This document shows, in pieces, positions 28,496 through 36,224 of a DNA stretch of 64,000 bases. Location of the stretch: NCBI RefSeq assembly GCF_014197615.1, contig NZ_JACIFY010000009.1, forward strand, positions 62,001 through 126,000, in the 5' to 3' direction. The notes under the pieces are model-generated. The model searched no databases, was not told the origin of the DNA, and saw only the letters and a program-made list of their open reading frames with translations. Within the stretch, counting starts at the first letter, position 1, and the number at the start of each line of letters is the position of its first letter. The position numbers were made by a program, and so were the translations under genes. Origin of the DNA: Rhizobium esperanzae (lineage in GTDB: Bacteria; Pseudomonadota; Alphaproteobacteria; Rhizobiales; Rhizobiaceae).

Positions 28496-29563
28496 ATGGC
28501 AGGCGTTCAATTCGCAGATGTGCGGAAGTCCTTCGGTGTGCATCCTGTCATCAAGGGGGTGGATATCGACATTGCCGATGGGGAATTCGTCATCCTCGTC
28601 GGCCCTTCGGGCTGCGGCAAATCCACACTGCTGCGGATGCTGGCCGGGCTCGAGAACATTTCCGGCGGCGAAATCAAGATCGGCGGGCGCGTGGTCAACA
28701 CGCTGCCGCCGAAGGACCGCGACATCGCCATGGTGTTTCAGAACTATGCACTCTATCCGCATATGACGGTGGAGCAGAACATGGGCTTTTCGCTCATGCT
28801 GAACAAGGCGCCGAAGGCGGAAGCCGAAAGCCGTGTGAAATATGCCGCCGGCATCCTTGGCCTCGACAAGCTGCTCGACCGCTATCCGCGCCAGCTTTCC
28901 GGCGGCCAGCGCCAGCGTGTCGCCATGGGCCGCGCCATCGTGCGCGATCCGGAAGTCTTCCTGTTCGACGAACCGCTCTCCAACCTCGATGCCAAGCTGC
29001 GCGTCGCCATGCGCGCCGAGATCAAGGAACTGCATCAGCGGCTGAAAACCACCACCGTCTACGTCACCCACGACCAGATCGAGGCGATGACCATGGCCGA
29101 CAAGATCGTCGTCATGCATGACGGAATCGTCGAGCAGATCGGCTCGCCGCTCGAGCTTTACGACAAGCCGGCCAATCTCTTCGTCGGCGGTTTCATCGGC
29201 TCGCCGGCGATGAACATGATCAAGGGCAGGCTCGATCCGGAAGACGCCGGTCAGTTCGTCGCCGCCAACGGCACGCGGCTGCCCGTCGCCAATCCGCCGG
29301 CGAGCGCGATCGGCCGCGATCTCGTCTACGGGCTGCGCCCCGAATATATCTCGCTCGATGCCAACGGGGTGCCGGCCGAAATCGTGGTGATCGAGCCGAC
29401 CGGCTATGAGACCCATCTGACCGTTCGCCTCGGCGGCAGCGACGTCAGCTGCGTGTTCCGGGAGCGTGTCAATGCGCGCCCTGGCGAAGCGATCCGCGTG
29501 GCGATCGACGCTTCGCACGTCCATCTCTTCGATGCCGAAGGCGGACAGAGGTTGACCGACTGA
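28496..29563 (+). CDS. Sugar ABC transporter ATP-binding protein (MalK/UgpC type)
   Basis: The start at the ATG is set by GGGAGGAG seven bases upstream. The 355-residue ATPase has Walker [10 protein letters not shown], signature LSGGQRQR, Walker [12 protein letters not shown], switch His THDQIEAMT and a C-terminal TOBE-like regulatory domain (GLRPEYISL). It powers the importer encoded by the next three genes. Here the ATPase comes first in the transport set, unlike the operon at 6494-11912. Confidence 0.92.
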   Translation: MAGVQFADVRKSFGVHPVIKGVDIDIADGEFVILVGPSGCGKSTLLRMLAGLENISGGEIKIGGRVVNTLPPKDRDIAMVFQNYALYPHMTVEQNMGFSLMLNKAPKAEAESRVKYAAGILGLDKLLDRYPRQLSGGQRQRVAMGRAIVRDPEVFLFDEPLSNLDAKLRVAMRAEIKELHQRLKTTTVYVTHDQIEAMTMADKIVVMHDGIVEQIGSPLELYDKPANLFVGGFIGSPAMNMIKGRLDPEDAGQFVAANGTRLPVANPPASAIGRDLVYGLRPEYISLDANGVPAEIVVIEPTGYETHLTVRLGGSDVSCVFRERVNARPGEAIRVAIDASHVHLFDAEGGQRLTD

Positions 29564-29722
29564 CGCCATCCGGCGGCGGCACGGGAGGCGAGGAGTCTTC
29601 CCGGCCGCCGGAGCGCACGCATTCCATGGGAGCTTCGGTTCCGGGGGTGCCAGACCGACGTTCGCCAAGCGGGAGGTGGATGCCGGAGAATTGCTCCCGC
29701 TGTTTCAATGAGGAGGAATCTC

Positions 29723-31027
29723 ATGACGATCAAGAGACGTGAATTTCTTGCTGCAACGGCTGCCGTCGCCGGCGCCGCCGGCTTCGGCATCAAGCCATCG
29801 CTGGCGCAGGCCGAACCGACCTACACGCCGGAAAGCGGAGCGAGCCTGCGGCTGCTGCGCTGGACGCCCTTCGTCAAGGGTGACGAAGAGGCCTGGATCG
29901 CCAATACCAAGAAATTCACGGAAGCCACGGGTGTGGAAGTCCGCATCGACAAGGAAAGCTGGGAGGACATCCGCCCGAAGGCAGCCGTTGCCGCCAATGT
30001 CGGCTCCGGTCCCGATCTCATCATGTGCTGGTTCGACGACGCGCATCAGTATCCCGACAAGCTGGTCGACCTCACCGAACTCGGCAATTATCTCGGCAAC
30101 AAGTACGAGGGCTGGTACGACGGCGTGAAGGGTTATGCCACGCGCGGCGACACCTTCATCGCCATGCCGCTGACGGCGATCGGCAATGCCGTCGTCTATC
30201 GCGACAGCCATGTGAAGGCCGCCGGTTTCAACGAATTCCCCAACGATACCGCGGGCTTCCTAGAGCTTTGCAAGGCGATGAAGGCAAAGGGCACGCCGGC
30301 CGGCTTCCCGCACGGCAAGGCGGTCGGCGACGGTAACAACTACGCCCATTGGCTGCTGTGGAGCCATAACGGCATGATGGTCGACGAAAGCGGCAAGGTC
30401 ACGATCAACAGCCCGGAAACGCTGGCCTCGATCAACTATGCCAAGGAGCTCTATGCGACCTTCATCCCGGGCACGGAAAGCTGGCAGGACGTCAACAACA
30501 ACCGCGCCTTCCTCGCCGGCCAGGTCTCGCTGATCGCCAACGGCGTCTCGGTCTATTACACCGCCAAGAACGACCCGAAGCTCGCCGAGATCGCCAAGGA
30601 CATCCGCACGACGAACTTCCCGATCGGGCCCGTCGGCAAGAGCGTGGAGCTTTGCCAGACGAGCTCGCTGCTGCTCTTCAAGCACAGCAAATATCCGGAA
30701 GCGGCCAAGGCCTACATCAAGTTCATGATGGAAGCCGACCAGATGAATGCCTGGATCCAGGGCTCCAGCGCCTATTGCTGCCAGCCGCTCAAGGCCTTCG
30801 CCAAGAACCCGATCTGGACCGCCGATCCGGTCCACGCGCCCTATGCGCGGGCTTCGGAGAAGCTGCGCCCGAACGGTTATGCCGGTCCGCTCGGCTACGC
30901 CTCGGCAGCGACCATGGCCGACTACGTTCTGGTCGACATGTATGCGGCCGCCGTCACCGGCCAGATGTCGCCGGAGGATGCGATGAAGGAAGCCGAACGC
31001 CGGGCAAACCGCTACTACCGCGTCTGA
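29723..31027 (+). CDS. Extracellular sugar-binding protein with Tat signal
   Basis: This 434-residue protein begins MTIKRREFLAATAAVAGAAGFG, a twin-arginine signal (RREFL), so it is probably exported folded. The mature part is a family 1 solute-binding protein; AFLAGQVSLIANGVSVYYTAKND and YPEAAKAYIKFMMEADQMNAWIQG are typical of the group. GAGGAGGA upstream fixes the ATG at 29723. Tat export of a CUT1 binding protein is seen in several rhizobial systems. The ligand is unknown; the linked DenD-like enzyme points to a sugar acid or polyol. Confidence 0.9.
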   Translation: MTIKRREFLAATAAVAGAAGFGIKPSLAQAEPTYTPESGASLRLLRWTPFVKGDEEAWIANTKKFTEATGVEVRIDKESWEDIRPKAAVAANVGSGPDLIMCWFDDAHQYPDKLVDLTELGNYLGNKYEGWYDGVKGYATRGDTFIAMPLTAIGNAVVYRDSHVKAAGFNEFPNDTAGFLELCKAMKAKGTPAGFPHGKAVGDGNNYAHWLLWSHNGMMVDESGKVTINSPETLASINYAKELYATFIPGTESWQDVNNNRAFLAGQVSLIANGVSVYYTAKNDPKLAEIAKDIRTTNFPIGPVGKSVELCQTSSLLLFKHSKYPEAAKAYIKFMMEADQMNAWIQGSSAYCCQPLKAFAKNPIWTADPVHAPYARASEKLRPNGYAGPLGYASAATMADYVLVDMYAAAVTGQMSPEDAMKEAERRANRYYRV

Positions 31028-31043
31028 CCCGCGCTTCAAACCA

Positions 31044-31072
31044 CGCGGCATGCCGGCCTTCGGCATGCCGCG
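31044..31072 (+). terminator. Stem-loop after Tat-exported binding-protein gene
   Basis: CGCGGCATGCCG and CGGCATGCCGCG form a perfect 12-bp stem with a five-base loop, 17 bases after the stop at 31027. No T run follows, so permeases downstream can still be transcribed. Confidence 0.65.
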
Positions 31073-31109
31073 ATAACTGGCAGTTCAAACGGCGATCTGG
31101 AGATCAGCA

Positions 31110-32042
31110 ATGTCGATGGCGAATTCGGAGGGTGGGCGCGGGCCGGTCTCTTCGCTCCTGCAGAACAATAATGTGCTCGGCTTCCTGTTCATGCTGCCGG
31201 CGGCGGTGTTTCTCGTCTGCTTTCTCACCTATCCGCTGGGGCTCGGCGTCTGGCTCGGCTTCACCGATACCAGGATCGGCCGCGACGGCATCTTCATCGG
31301 CCTGGAAAACTACCAGTTCCTGATGGAGGACTCGGTCTTCTGGCTGTCGGTCTTCAACACCGTTCTCTATACCTTCATCGCCTCGGTGCTGAAATTCGCG
31401 CTCGGGCTCTGGCTGGCGATGCTGCTCAACCAGCACCTGCCCTACAAATCCTTCTTCCGGGCAATCGTCCTGCTCCCCTGGGTGGTGCCGACCGTGCTTT
31501 CGGCGCTGGCCTTCTGGTGGATCTACGATTCCCAGTTCTCGATCATCTCCTGGTCGCTGATGAAGCTGGGGCTGATCAGCGGACCGATCAACTTCCTCGG
31601 CGACCCGATCAATGCGCGCATATCGGTCATCGTCGCCAATGTCTGGCGCGGCATTCCCTTCGTGGCGATCTCGCTGCTTGCCGGGCTACAGACGATCCCG
31701 GCCTCGCTGCAGGAGGCAGCCTCGCTGGACGGCGCCACGAGCTGGCAGCGTTTCCGCTATGTGACGCTGCCGATGCTGACGCCGATCATCGCCGTGGTGA
31801 TGACCTTCTCGGTGCTTTTCACCTTTACCGATTTCCAGCTCATCTACGTGCTGACCAAGGGCGGCCCCGTCAACGCGACGCATCTGATGGCGACGCTGTC
31901 CTTCCAACGCGGCATTCCCGGCGGCCAGCTTGGCGAGGGCGCGGCCATCGCGGTCGCCATGGTGCCCTTCCTGCTCGGCGCCATCATGTTCAGCTTCTTC
32001 GGCCTGCAACGGCGCAAATGGCAACAGGGCGGCCAGGACTAG
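31110..32042 (+). CDS. Sugar ABC transporter permease (MalF type)
   Basis: This 310-residue membrane protein has about six helices after a cytoplasmic tail. VLGFLFMLPAAVFLVCFLTYPLGLGVWLG is the usual first helix of the MalF/UgpA group, and EAASLDGATSWQRFRYVTLPML is the EAA loop that contacts the ATPase. TGGAGATC upstream supports the start. It pairs with the next permease, 24 bases downstream. Confidence 0.92.
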   Translation: MSMANSEGGRGPVSSLLQNNNVLGFLFMLPAAVFLVCFLTYPLGLGVWLGFTDTRIGRDGIFIGLENYQFLMEDSVFWLSVFNTVLYTFIASVLKFALGLWLAMLLNQHLPYKSFFRAIVLLPWVVPTVLSALAFWWIYDSQFSIISWSLMKLGLISGPINFLGDPINARISVIVANVWRGIPFVAISLLAGLQTIPASLQEAASLDGATSWQRFRYVTLPMLTPIIAVVMTFSVLFTFTDFQLIYVLTKGGPVNATHLMATLSFQRGIPGGQLGEGAAIAVAMVPFLLGAIMFSFFGLQRRKWQQGGQD

Positions 32043-32066
32043 GGGCCAAGGATTAGGAAAATGACA

Positions 32067-32984
32067 ATGTCGACACGTTCAAACACCGCCGACCAGGCCA
32101 ACACCACCGATCAGGCCCTGACCGACAATGCCGAAGGCATGAGCTATCTGAACCGCCTGCCGCGGCGGATCGTGATGCTCTATTTGCCGATGGCCGTCTT
32201 CGTCTTCGTGCTGCTCTTCCCGTTCTACTGGATGGCGATCACCGCGGTGAAACCCAATGAACAGCTGACCGACTATAGCAATTACAGCCCCTTCTGGGTG
32301 GTGGGACCGACGATCGCCCACATCAAATACCTGTTCCTCGAAACCTCCTATCCCGGCTGGCTGTGGAACACGATGCTGGTGGCGATCTGCTCGACCTTTC
32401 TCTCGCTGGTGGCTTCGGTCTTGGGCGCCTATGCCATCGAACGCGTCCGCTTCACCGGCTCCCGTTCGGTCGGCCTGGTGATCTTCCTCGCCTATCTCGT
32501 GCCGCCGTCGATCCTCTTCATCCCGCTTGCCTTCATCGTCTTCAAGCTCGGGATCTACGACTCGCGGCTGGCGCTGATCTTCACCTATCCGACCTTTCTC
32601 ATTCCCTTCTGCACCTGGCTGCTGATGGGTTATTTCCGCTCGATCCCCTTCGAACTGGAGGAAAGCGCGCTGGTGGACGGCGCCAACCGGTGGCAGATCC
32701 TCGTCAAGATCATCCTGCCGCTCGCCGTGCCGGGGCTGATTTCAGCCGGCATCTTCGCCTTCACGCTGTCCTGGAACGAATTCATCTATGCCCTTACTTT
32801 CATTCAGTCTTCGGAAAACAAAACCATCCCGGTCGGGGTACTGACCGAGCTGGTGCGCGGCGATGTCTTCGAATGGGGGGCGCTGATGGCGGGAGCCCTG
32901 TTCGGCTCGTTGCCGGTGGTCATCCTCTACTCGTTCTTCGTGGATTACTATGTTTCCTCGATGACCGGGGCGGTGAAGGAGTGA
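32067..32984 (+). CDS. Sugar ABC transporter permease (MalG type)
   Basis: I choose the ATG at 32067, because AGGA lies eight bases upstream; the ATG at 32061 is only two bases from it. The 305-residue product has an unusual Thr/Asn/Asp-rich cytoplasmic tail of about 35 residues, then six membrane segments. The EAA loop reads EESALVDGANRWQILVKIILPLAVPG, and the C-terminus ends SSMTGAVKE as in MalG. It ends the operon that begins at 26608. Confidence 0.92.
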   Translation: MSTRSNTADQANTTDQALTDNAEGMSYLNRLPRRIVMLYLPMAVFVFVLLFPFYWMAITAVKPNEQLTDYSNYSPFWVVGPTIAHIKYLFLETSYPGWLWNTMLVAICSTFLSLVASVLGAYAIERVRFTGSRSVGLVIFLAYLVPPSILFIPLAFIVFKLGIYDSRLALIFTYPTFLIPFCTWLLMGYFRSIPFELEESALVDGANRWQILVKIILPLAVPGLISAGIFAFTLSWNEFIYALTFIQSSENKTIPVGVLTELVRGDVFEWGALMAGALFGSLPVVILYSFFVDYYVSSMTGAVKE

Positions 32985-33072
32985 CGGACGCTGAGCACTG
33001 GGCCTTCTTGCGACACGTGGTATAGTTGAATTCCGGTCGTCCTGCTGGACGATACGACAAGGGAAATATTCC

Positions 33073-33753
33073 ATGGGGGACCAGAAACACCCGCTGCAGC
33101 CTGGAGAAACGGCGCCCGGATTCGCACTGGCCGCCGCCAACTTCGACGGAACAGTCTCTTTCGCCGACTTGCGCGGCCGCCCGTTCCTGATCGGCTTCTT
33201 TCGCGGGCTGCACTGCCCATTCTGCCGGCGCCAGCTGGAACAGCTTGCCGCGGTACAGCCGACCCTGCACGCCGCCGGCGTGGAGACCGTCGCGGTTATC
33301 AACACGCCGGCGGAACGGGCCCGCCTGTATTTCCGCCACCGGCCGACGCCGGTAGTGCTTCTCTGTGACCCGGACTGCCGCACGCACCGGGCCTACGGCG
33401 TGCCGCATGCCGAGTTCCTGCCCGATGGCAGCCACGAGCAGCCGGAATGGCCCTATAGCGCAACGATGGCGCAGTTCCAGGCGGTGCGCATCAACCCCAC
33501 CGGCGAACTGCGGGAACCGCTGCACCCGATGGAAGCCAACACGATACTCAACGCCAAAGACCACTTCGAGCTTACCGAAGCCGATCATGCGATCTTCGCG
33601 AAACACGCGACCCAGCTCGTCGGGCACTTCCTGGTCAATGCGGACGGCACCATCGGCTGGACGCGAATCGAGGCGCTGGACGAGCCGAACAGCCTCTCCG
33701 TCTTCCCGACGACAGCCGAGATCATCGCCGCCGCCGGCAGCCTTGGGCACTGA
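33073..33753 (+). CDS. AhpC/TSA-type redoxin (peroxiredoxin-like)
   Basis: This 226-residue cytoplasmic protein has a thioredoxin fold. ETAPGFALAAANFDGTVSFADLRG is the typical peroxiredoxin N-terminus, and GLHCPFCRRQL holds Cys48 and Cys51 as a CxxC pair, which suggests a bacterioferritin-comigratory or thiol-reductase-like reaction cycle rather than a 2-Cys AhpC. The C-terminal part (VGHFLVNADGTIGWTRIEAL) is the usual last strand pair. AAGGGAAA lies before the ATG. It stands alone between the ABC operon and the TetR gene. Confidence 0.85.
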   Translation: MGDQKHPLQPGETAPGFALAAANFDGTVSFADLRGRPFLIGFFRGLHCPFCRRQLEQLAAVQPTLHAAGVETVAVINTPAERARLYFRHRPTPVVLLCDPDCRTHRAYGVPHAEFLPDGSHEQPEWPYSATMAQFQAVRINPTGELREPLHPMEANTILNAKDHFELTEADHAIFAKHATQLVGHFLVNADGTIGWTRIEALDEPNSLSVFPTTAEIIAAAGSLGH

Positions 33754-33779
33754 CCTGCAGCGAATGGTCCGCCAGCCGA

Positions 33780-34373
33780 TCACAAACGCTGCAACAGCAG
33801 ACCTGCCGCCAAGGCATGAAAAGCCTCGACCGCCTTCGGCAGCACGCCCTGCGGGTTTTCGCTCGCAGCAATCCAGAGAGCCGCATTGAGAGCCGCGCCG
33901 CTCAGCAATCGGGCCGCCGCTTCCGCGTCGAGCGGCTTGAGGATGCCTTGTGCGGTCAGGCGTTCCACGGTGCTCTTGGTCACCTGCAGACAGCTGTTCT
34001 GGCTCGGCCACTGCGAGGGATCCCCCAGCACCGCGGGCCCGTCGAGCAGAACGATACGCTGGACCTCCGGATTGAGCGCCATCTCGATATAGGCGGCGCC
34101 CTCGGCAAGCAGGCCCTGCCAGTCGCTATCAGCTCTGGCTCCGATCTCTTTGGCGCGCGCCGCCATTTCGGTGTCGATCTGATCGACGACCGCCGCCAGC
34201 AAACCGCGCTTGTCTCCGAAATTGTGGTAGAGCGCGCCGCGCGTCAGCCCGGCGTCAGCCGTCAGCTCGTCCATGGACGCTGCCGCGTAGCCTTTTTCGG
34301 CAAAGGCCTTGCGCGCAGCCGCGATCAGCTTGGCGCGGTTTTCCTGCATCGTTTCGCTGCGCGTTTTTGCCAT
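33780..34373 (-). CDS. TetR-family transcriptional regulator
   Basis: This 197-residue protein has the TetR helix-turn-helix at residues 10-56 (RAKLIAAARKAFAEKGYAAASMDELTADAGLTRGALYHNFGDKRGLL). It is followed by a helical ligand-binding domain similar to the SCO1712/tetracyclin-repressor C-terminal group. GAGGGT upstream supports the ATG. It is divergent from the RidA gene at 34528. Three matching palindromes lie between the two starts and are very probably its binding sites, so it should repress both itself and the RidA gene. Confidence 0.9.
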   Translation of the reverse strand: MAKTRSETMQENRAKLIAAARKAFAEKGYAAASMDELTADAGLTRGALYHNFGDKRGLLAAVVDQIDTEMAARAKEIGARADSDWQGLLAEGAAYIEMALNPEVQRIVLLDGPAVLGDPSQWPSQNSCLQVTKSTVERLTAQGILKPLDAEAAARLLSGAALNAALWIAASENPQGVLPKAVEAFHALAAGLLLQRL

Positions 34374-34387
34374 TCGACCCTCAATTC

Positions 34388-34455
34388 ATATACGAAGCGT
34401 ATATGGACTTGACATACGAAGCGTATGTCTGTTACTTCACATACGCACCGTATAT
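34388..34455 (+). promoter_or_regulatory. Three TetR-type operators and RidA promoter
   Basis: Three similar palindromes occur in a row. ATATACG-AAG-CGTATAT (34388-34404) and GACATACGAAGCGTATGTC (34411-34429) are perfect. The third, ATACG-CAC-CGTAT (34441-34453), is a weaker copy. TTGACA (34409-34414) and TTACTT (34432-34437), 17 bases apart, form a promoter for the RidA gene, with the middle operator filling the spacer. Binding there would block RNA polymerase directly. Confidence 0.75.
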
Positions 34456-34527
34456 CAAATGATGGGCCGGCTTGTGAAGTCTCATCCGGCCCTCATCGGT
34501 GATTCCCAACAATCAAGAGAGATCAGA

Positions 34528-34926
34528 ATGACCCAACGCGAAGCAATCTTTCCTGCCGGCAGGCATGATCTTTACGAGAAGCACGGCTATTCCGCCGCGA
34601 TCCGCTCCGGTGACCTGCTGTTTGTCTCCGGACAGGTCGGCAGCCGCTCCGATGGAACGCCGGAACCCAATTTCGAACGCCAGGTCCGGCTGGCCTTTGA
34701 AAACCTGAAGGAGACGCTCGGCGCCGCCGGCTGCACGTTCGACGATATCGTCGATATCACCAGCTTCCACACCGATCCTGAAAACCAGTTCGGAACCATC
34801 CTGGCGGTCAAGCAGGAGATTTTCAGCAAGCCACCCTATCCGAACTGGACTGCGCTCGGCGTCAACTGGCTCGCCGGCTTCGACTTCGAGATCAAGGTCA
34901 TCGCCCGCATTCCGGCCAGTCACTGA
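34528..34926 (+). CDS. RidA family protein under TetR control
   Basis: The ATG at 34528 follows AGAGAG. The 132-residue product has SAAIRSGDLLFVSGQVGSRSDGTPEPNFERQVRLAFENLKETLGAAG, the core of the RidA fold, but the C-terminus reads NWTALGVNWLAGFDFEIKVIARI and lacks the active-site Arg seen in true RidA (ARxxxxV..LP). It therefore belongs to an Rid subfamily that may not deaminate enamines. This TetR/Rid pair is common in Gram-negative bacteria and is thought to respond to small electrophiles, but the function here is not established. Confidence 0.85.
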   Translation: MTQREAIFPAGRHDLYEKHGYSAAIRSGDLLFVSGQVGSRSDGTPEPNFERQVRLAFENLKETLGAAGCTFDDIVDITSFHTDPENQFGTILAVKQEIFSKPPYPNWTALGVNWLAGFDFEIKVIARIPASH

Positions 34927-35037
34927 CATCGCCAAACCCCGGGTGCACGGAAAACGCCTGCCGCTGCCGTTGTCGAGAACTTGCCGACATCGGCGGCCGC
35001 TCCTATCTCATATCCAAGAGACTGATGGAGCGACGTG

Positions 35038-35205
35038 ATGGCGGAGCTTGTGGCCGACACTCTATACGATACGGTGATCGAGATCTTTCCTCCGGAAGAC
35101 ACGAAAGACGAACCCGATGGCCGTGCCTGCCTTTGCTGTCAGCGCCGATGCCGGTGGATGGATGACGACGGCTGCGGCATTTGCGAGGAATGCCTGGCCT
35201 CGTGA
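35038..35205 (+). CDS. 55-residue Cys-rich putative zinc-binding microprotein
   Basis: GGAG lies seven bases before the ATG, and the frame closes 21 bases before the NUDIX gene. The N-terminal half is acidic (LYDTVIEIFPPEDTKDEPDG). The C-terminal half packs seven cysteines in 22 residues (ACLCCQRRC, GCGICEEC), a pattern that would bind one zinc ion in a ribbon. No family is recognised. Position and spacing suggest co-transcription with the NUDIX hydrolase. Confidence 0.65.
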   Translation: MAELVADTLYDTVIEIFPPEDTKDEPDGRACLCCQRRCRWMDDDGCGICEECLAS

Positions 35206-35226
35206 ACGCGACAAGGGCACAAGGCA

Positions 35227-35712
35227 ATGGCAATCCGTAGCGCCGGACTTCTGATCTATCGGCGCCTGTCCACGGACGTCGAAGTCCTTCTCGTCCATCC
35301 AGGTGGTCCCTTCTGGGCTGGGAAAGACGAGGCTGCCTGGTCGATCCCGAAGGGATTGATCGAGCCTGAGGAAGATGAGCTCACGGCGGCGCTGAGGGAG
35401 ACGGCCGAAGAGCTGGGTGTAGAAGTCGACGGCATAGCCACGCTGCTCGGCGAATACCGACAGCCCGGCGGCAAGATCGTCGTCGCCTGGTCGATCGAAG
35501 CCGATCCGGTGCTGGACCTGAACGCGATACGGAGTTCGGAATTTCAAATGGAATGGCCGCCGAAATCGGGCCGGGTGAAGAGCTTTCCCGAGGTTGATCG
35601 CGCAGGCTGGTTTTCTCTCGCCGAGGCAGCGACGAAGCTCTTGAAAGGACAGCGACCGATGCTTGCCGACCTGCTGAGGCATCAGCAAGGATCGACGCGA
35701 AATAGTGATTGA
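35227..35712 (+). CDS. NUDIX hydrolase
   Basis: This 161-residue enzyme carries a complete NUDIX box at residues 43-65: Gly43, Glu49, then REtAEELG with the metal-binding glutamates. RSAGLLIYRR at the start and EVLLVHPGGPFWAGKDEAAWSIPKG before the box resemble the DR1025/Ap4A-type or 8-oxo-dGTPase-like group that acts on dinucleoside polyphosphates or damaged nucleotides. Metal-dependent cleavage of a nucleoside diphosphate linked to X is certain as a class; the exact substrate is not. Confidence 0.9.
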   Translation: MAIRSAGLLIYRRLSTDVEVLLVHPGGPFWAGKDEAAWSIPKGLIEPEEDELTAALRETAEELGVEVDGIATLLGEYRQPGGKIVVAWSIEADPVLDLNAIRSSEFQMEWPPKSGRVKSFPEVDRAGWFSLAEAATKLLKGQRPMLADLLRHQQGSTRNSD

Positions 35713-35864
35713 GCCGCCCGTCTTGCTGCACGCATGCGTCAAGCGCGCGGCAGCCATGCTTTGCTTCTGCAGACATTCATCTCCATCTGACAGTCACAGC
35801 CACCTCTCTCACATCGAGAAAATCGGTGCTGCGGCCCGCCTTGGACACGCGCGAGGAGACAATC

Positions 35865-36146
35865 ATGAACGGCATTTCGAAAACCCTGAACGACATGACG
35901 CTTGTTGAACGGTCGAGCCTGCTCGACACCGTCGCCGATGCCCTGGAGGCCACTGCCGAGGAGGCCGAAGGGGAGGGCGACGCCCGCTTCGTCGCCAACT
36001 CCGTCTGCATCGCCAATACCATCCGCGGACTGGCCGGGGAGCTTGGCCCACACGATCTGCGCGCCGCCGAGTTGCTGCTCGAGCAGGGCATCATGCTCGT
36101 CCACCAGTTCGCCAACCGGGCGAAACCACGCGGAATGGTTCATTAA
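35865..36146 (+). CDS. Small hypothetical protein (93 aa)
   Basis: The ATG at 35865 has GAGGAG seven bases upstream. The 93-residue product is acidic in the middle (EATAEEAEGEGDARF) and otherwise helical, ending in HQFANRAKPRGMVH. It has no membrane segment or recognised motif. A perfect hairpin starts four bases after the stop. It is probably a real conserved rhizobial protein of unknown function. Confidence 0.6.
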   Translation: MNGISKTLNDMTLVERSSLLDTVADALEATAEEAEGEGDARFVANSVCIANTIRGLAGELGPHDLRAAELLLEQGIMLVHQFANRAKPRGMVH

Positions 36147-36149
36147 AAA

Positions 36150-36174
36150 GATGGGCCGGCAAAACCGGCCCATC
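36150..36174. terminator. Bidirectional terminator hairpin
   Basis: GATGGGCCGG and CCGGCCCATC form a perfect 10-bp stem with a five-base loop, preceded by AAAAA. It lies between the convergent genes ending at 36146 and 36225. Confidence 0.8.
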
Positions 36175-36224
36175 TGCAATCAATGCTATTCGGCCGGTGC
36201 CGGCACGACATCAGGGGAATCCTG

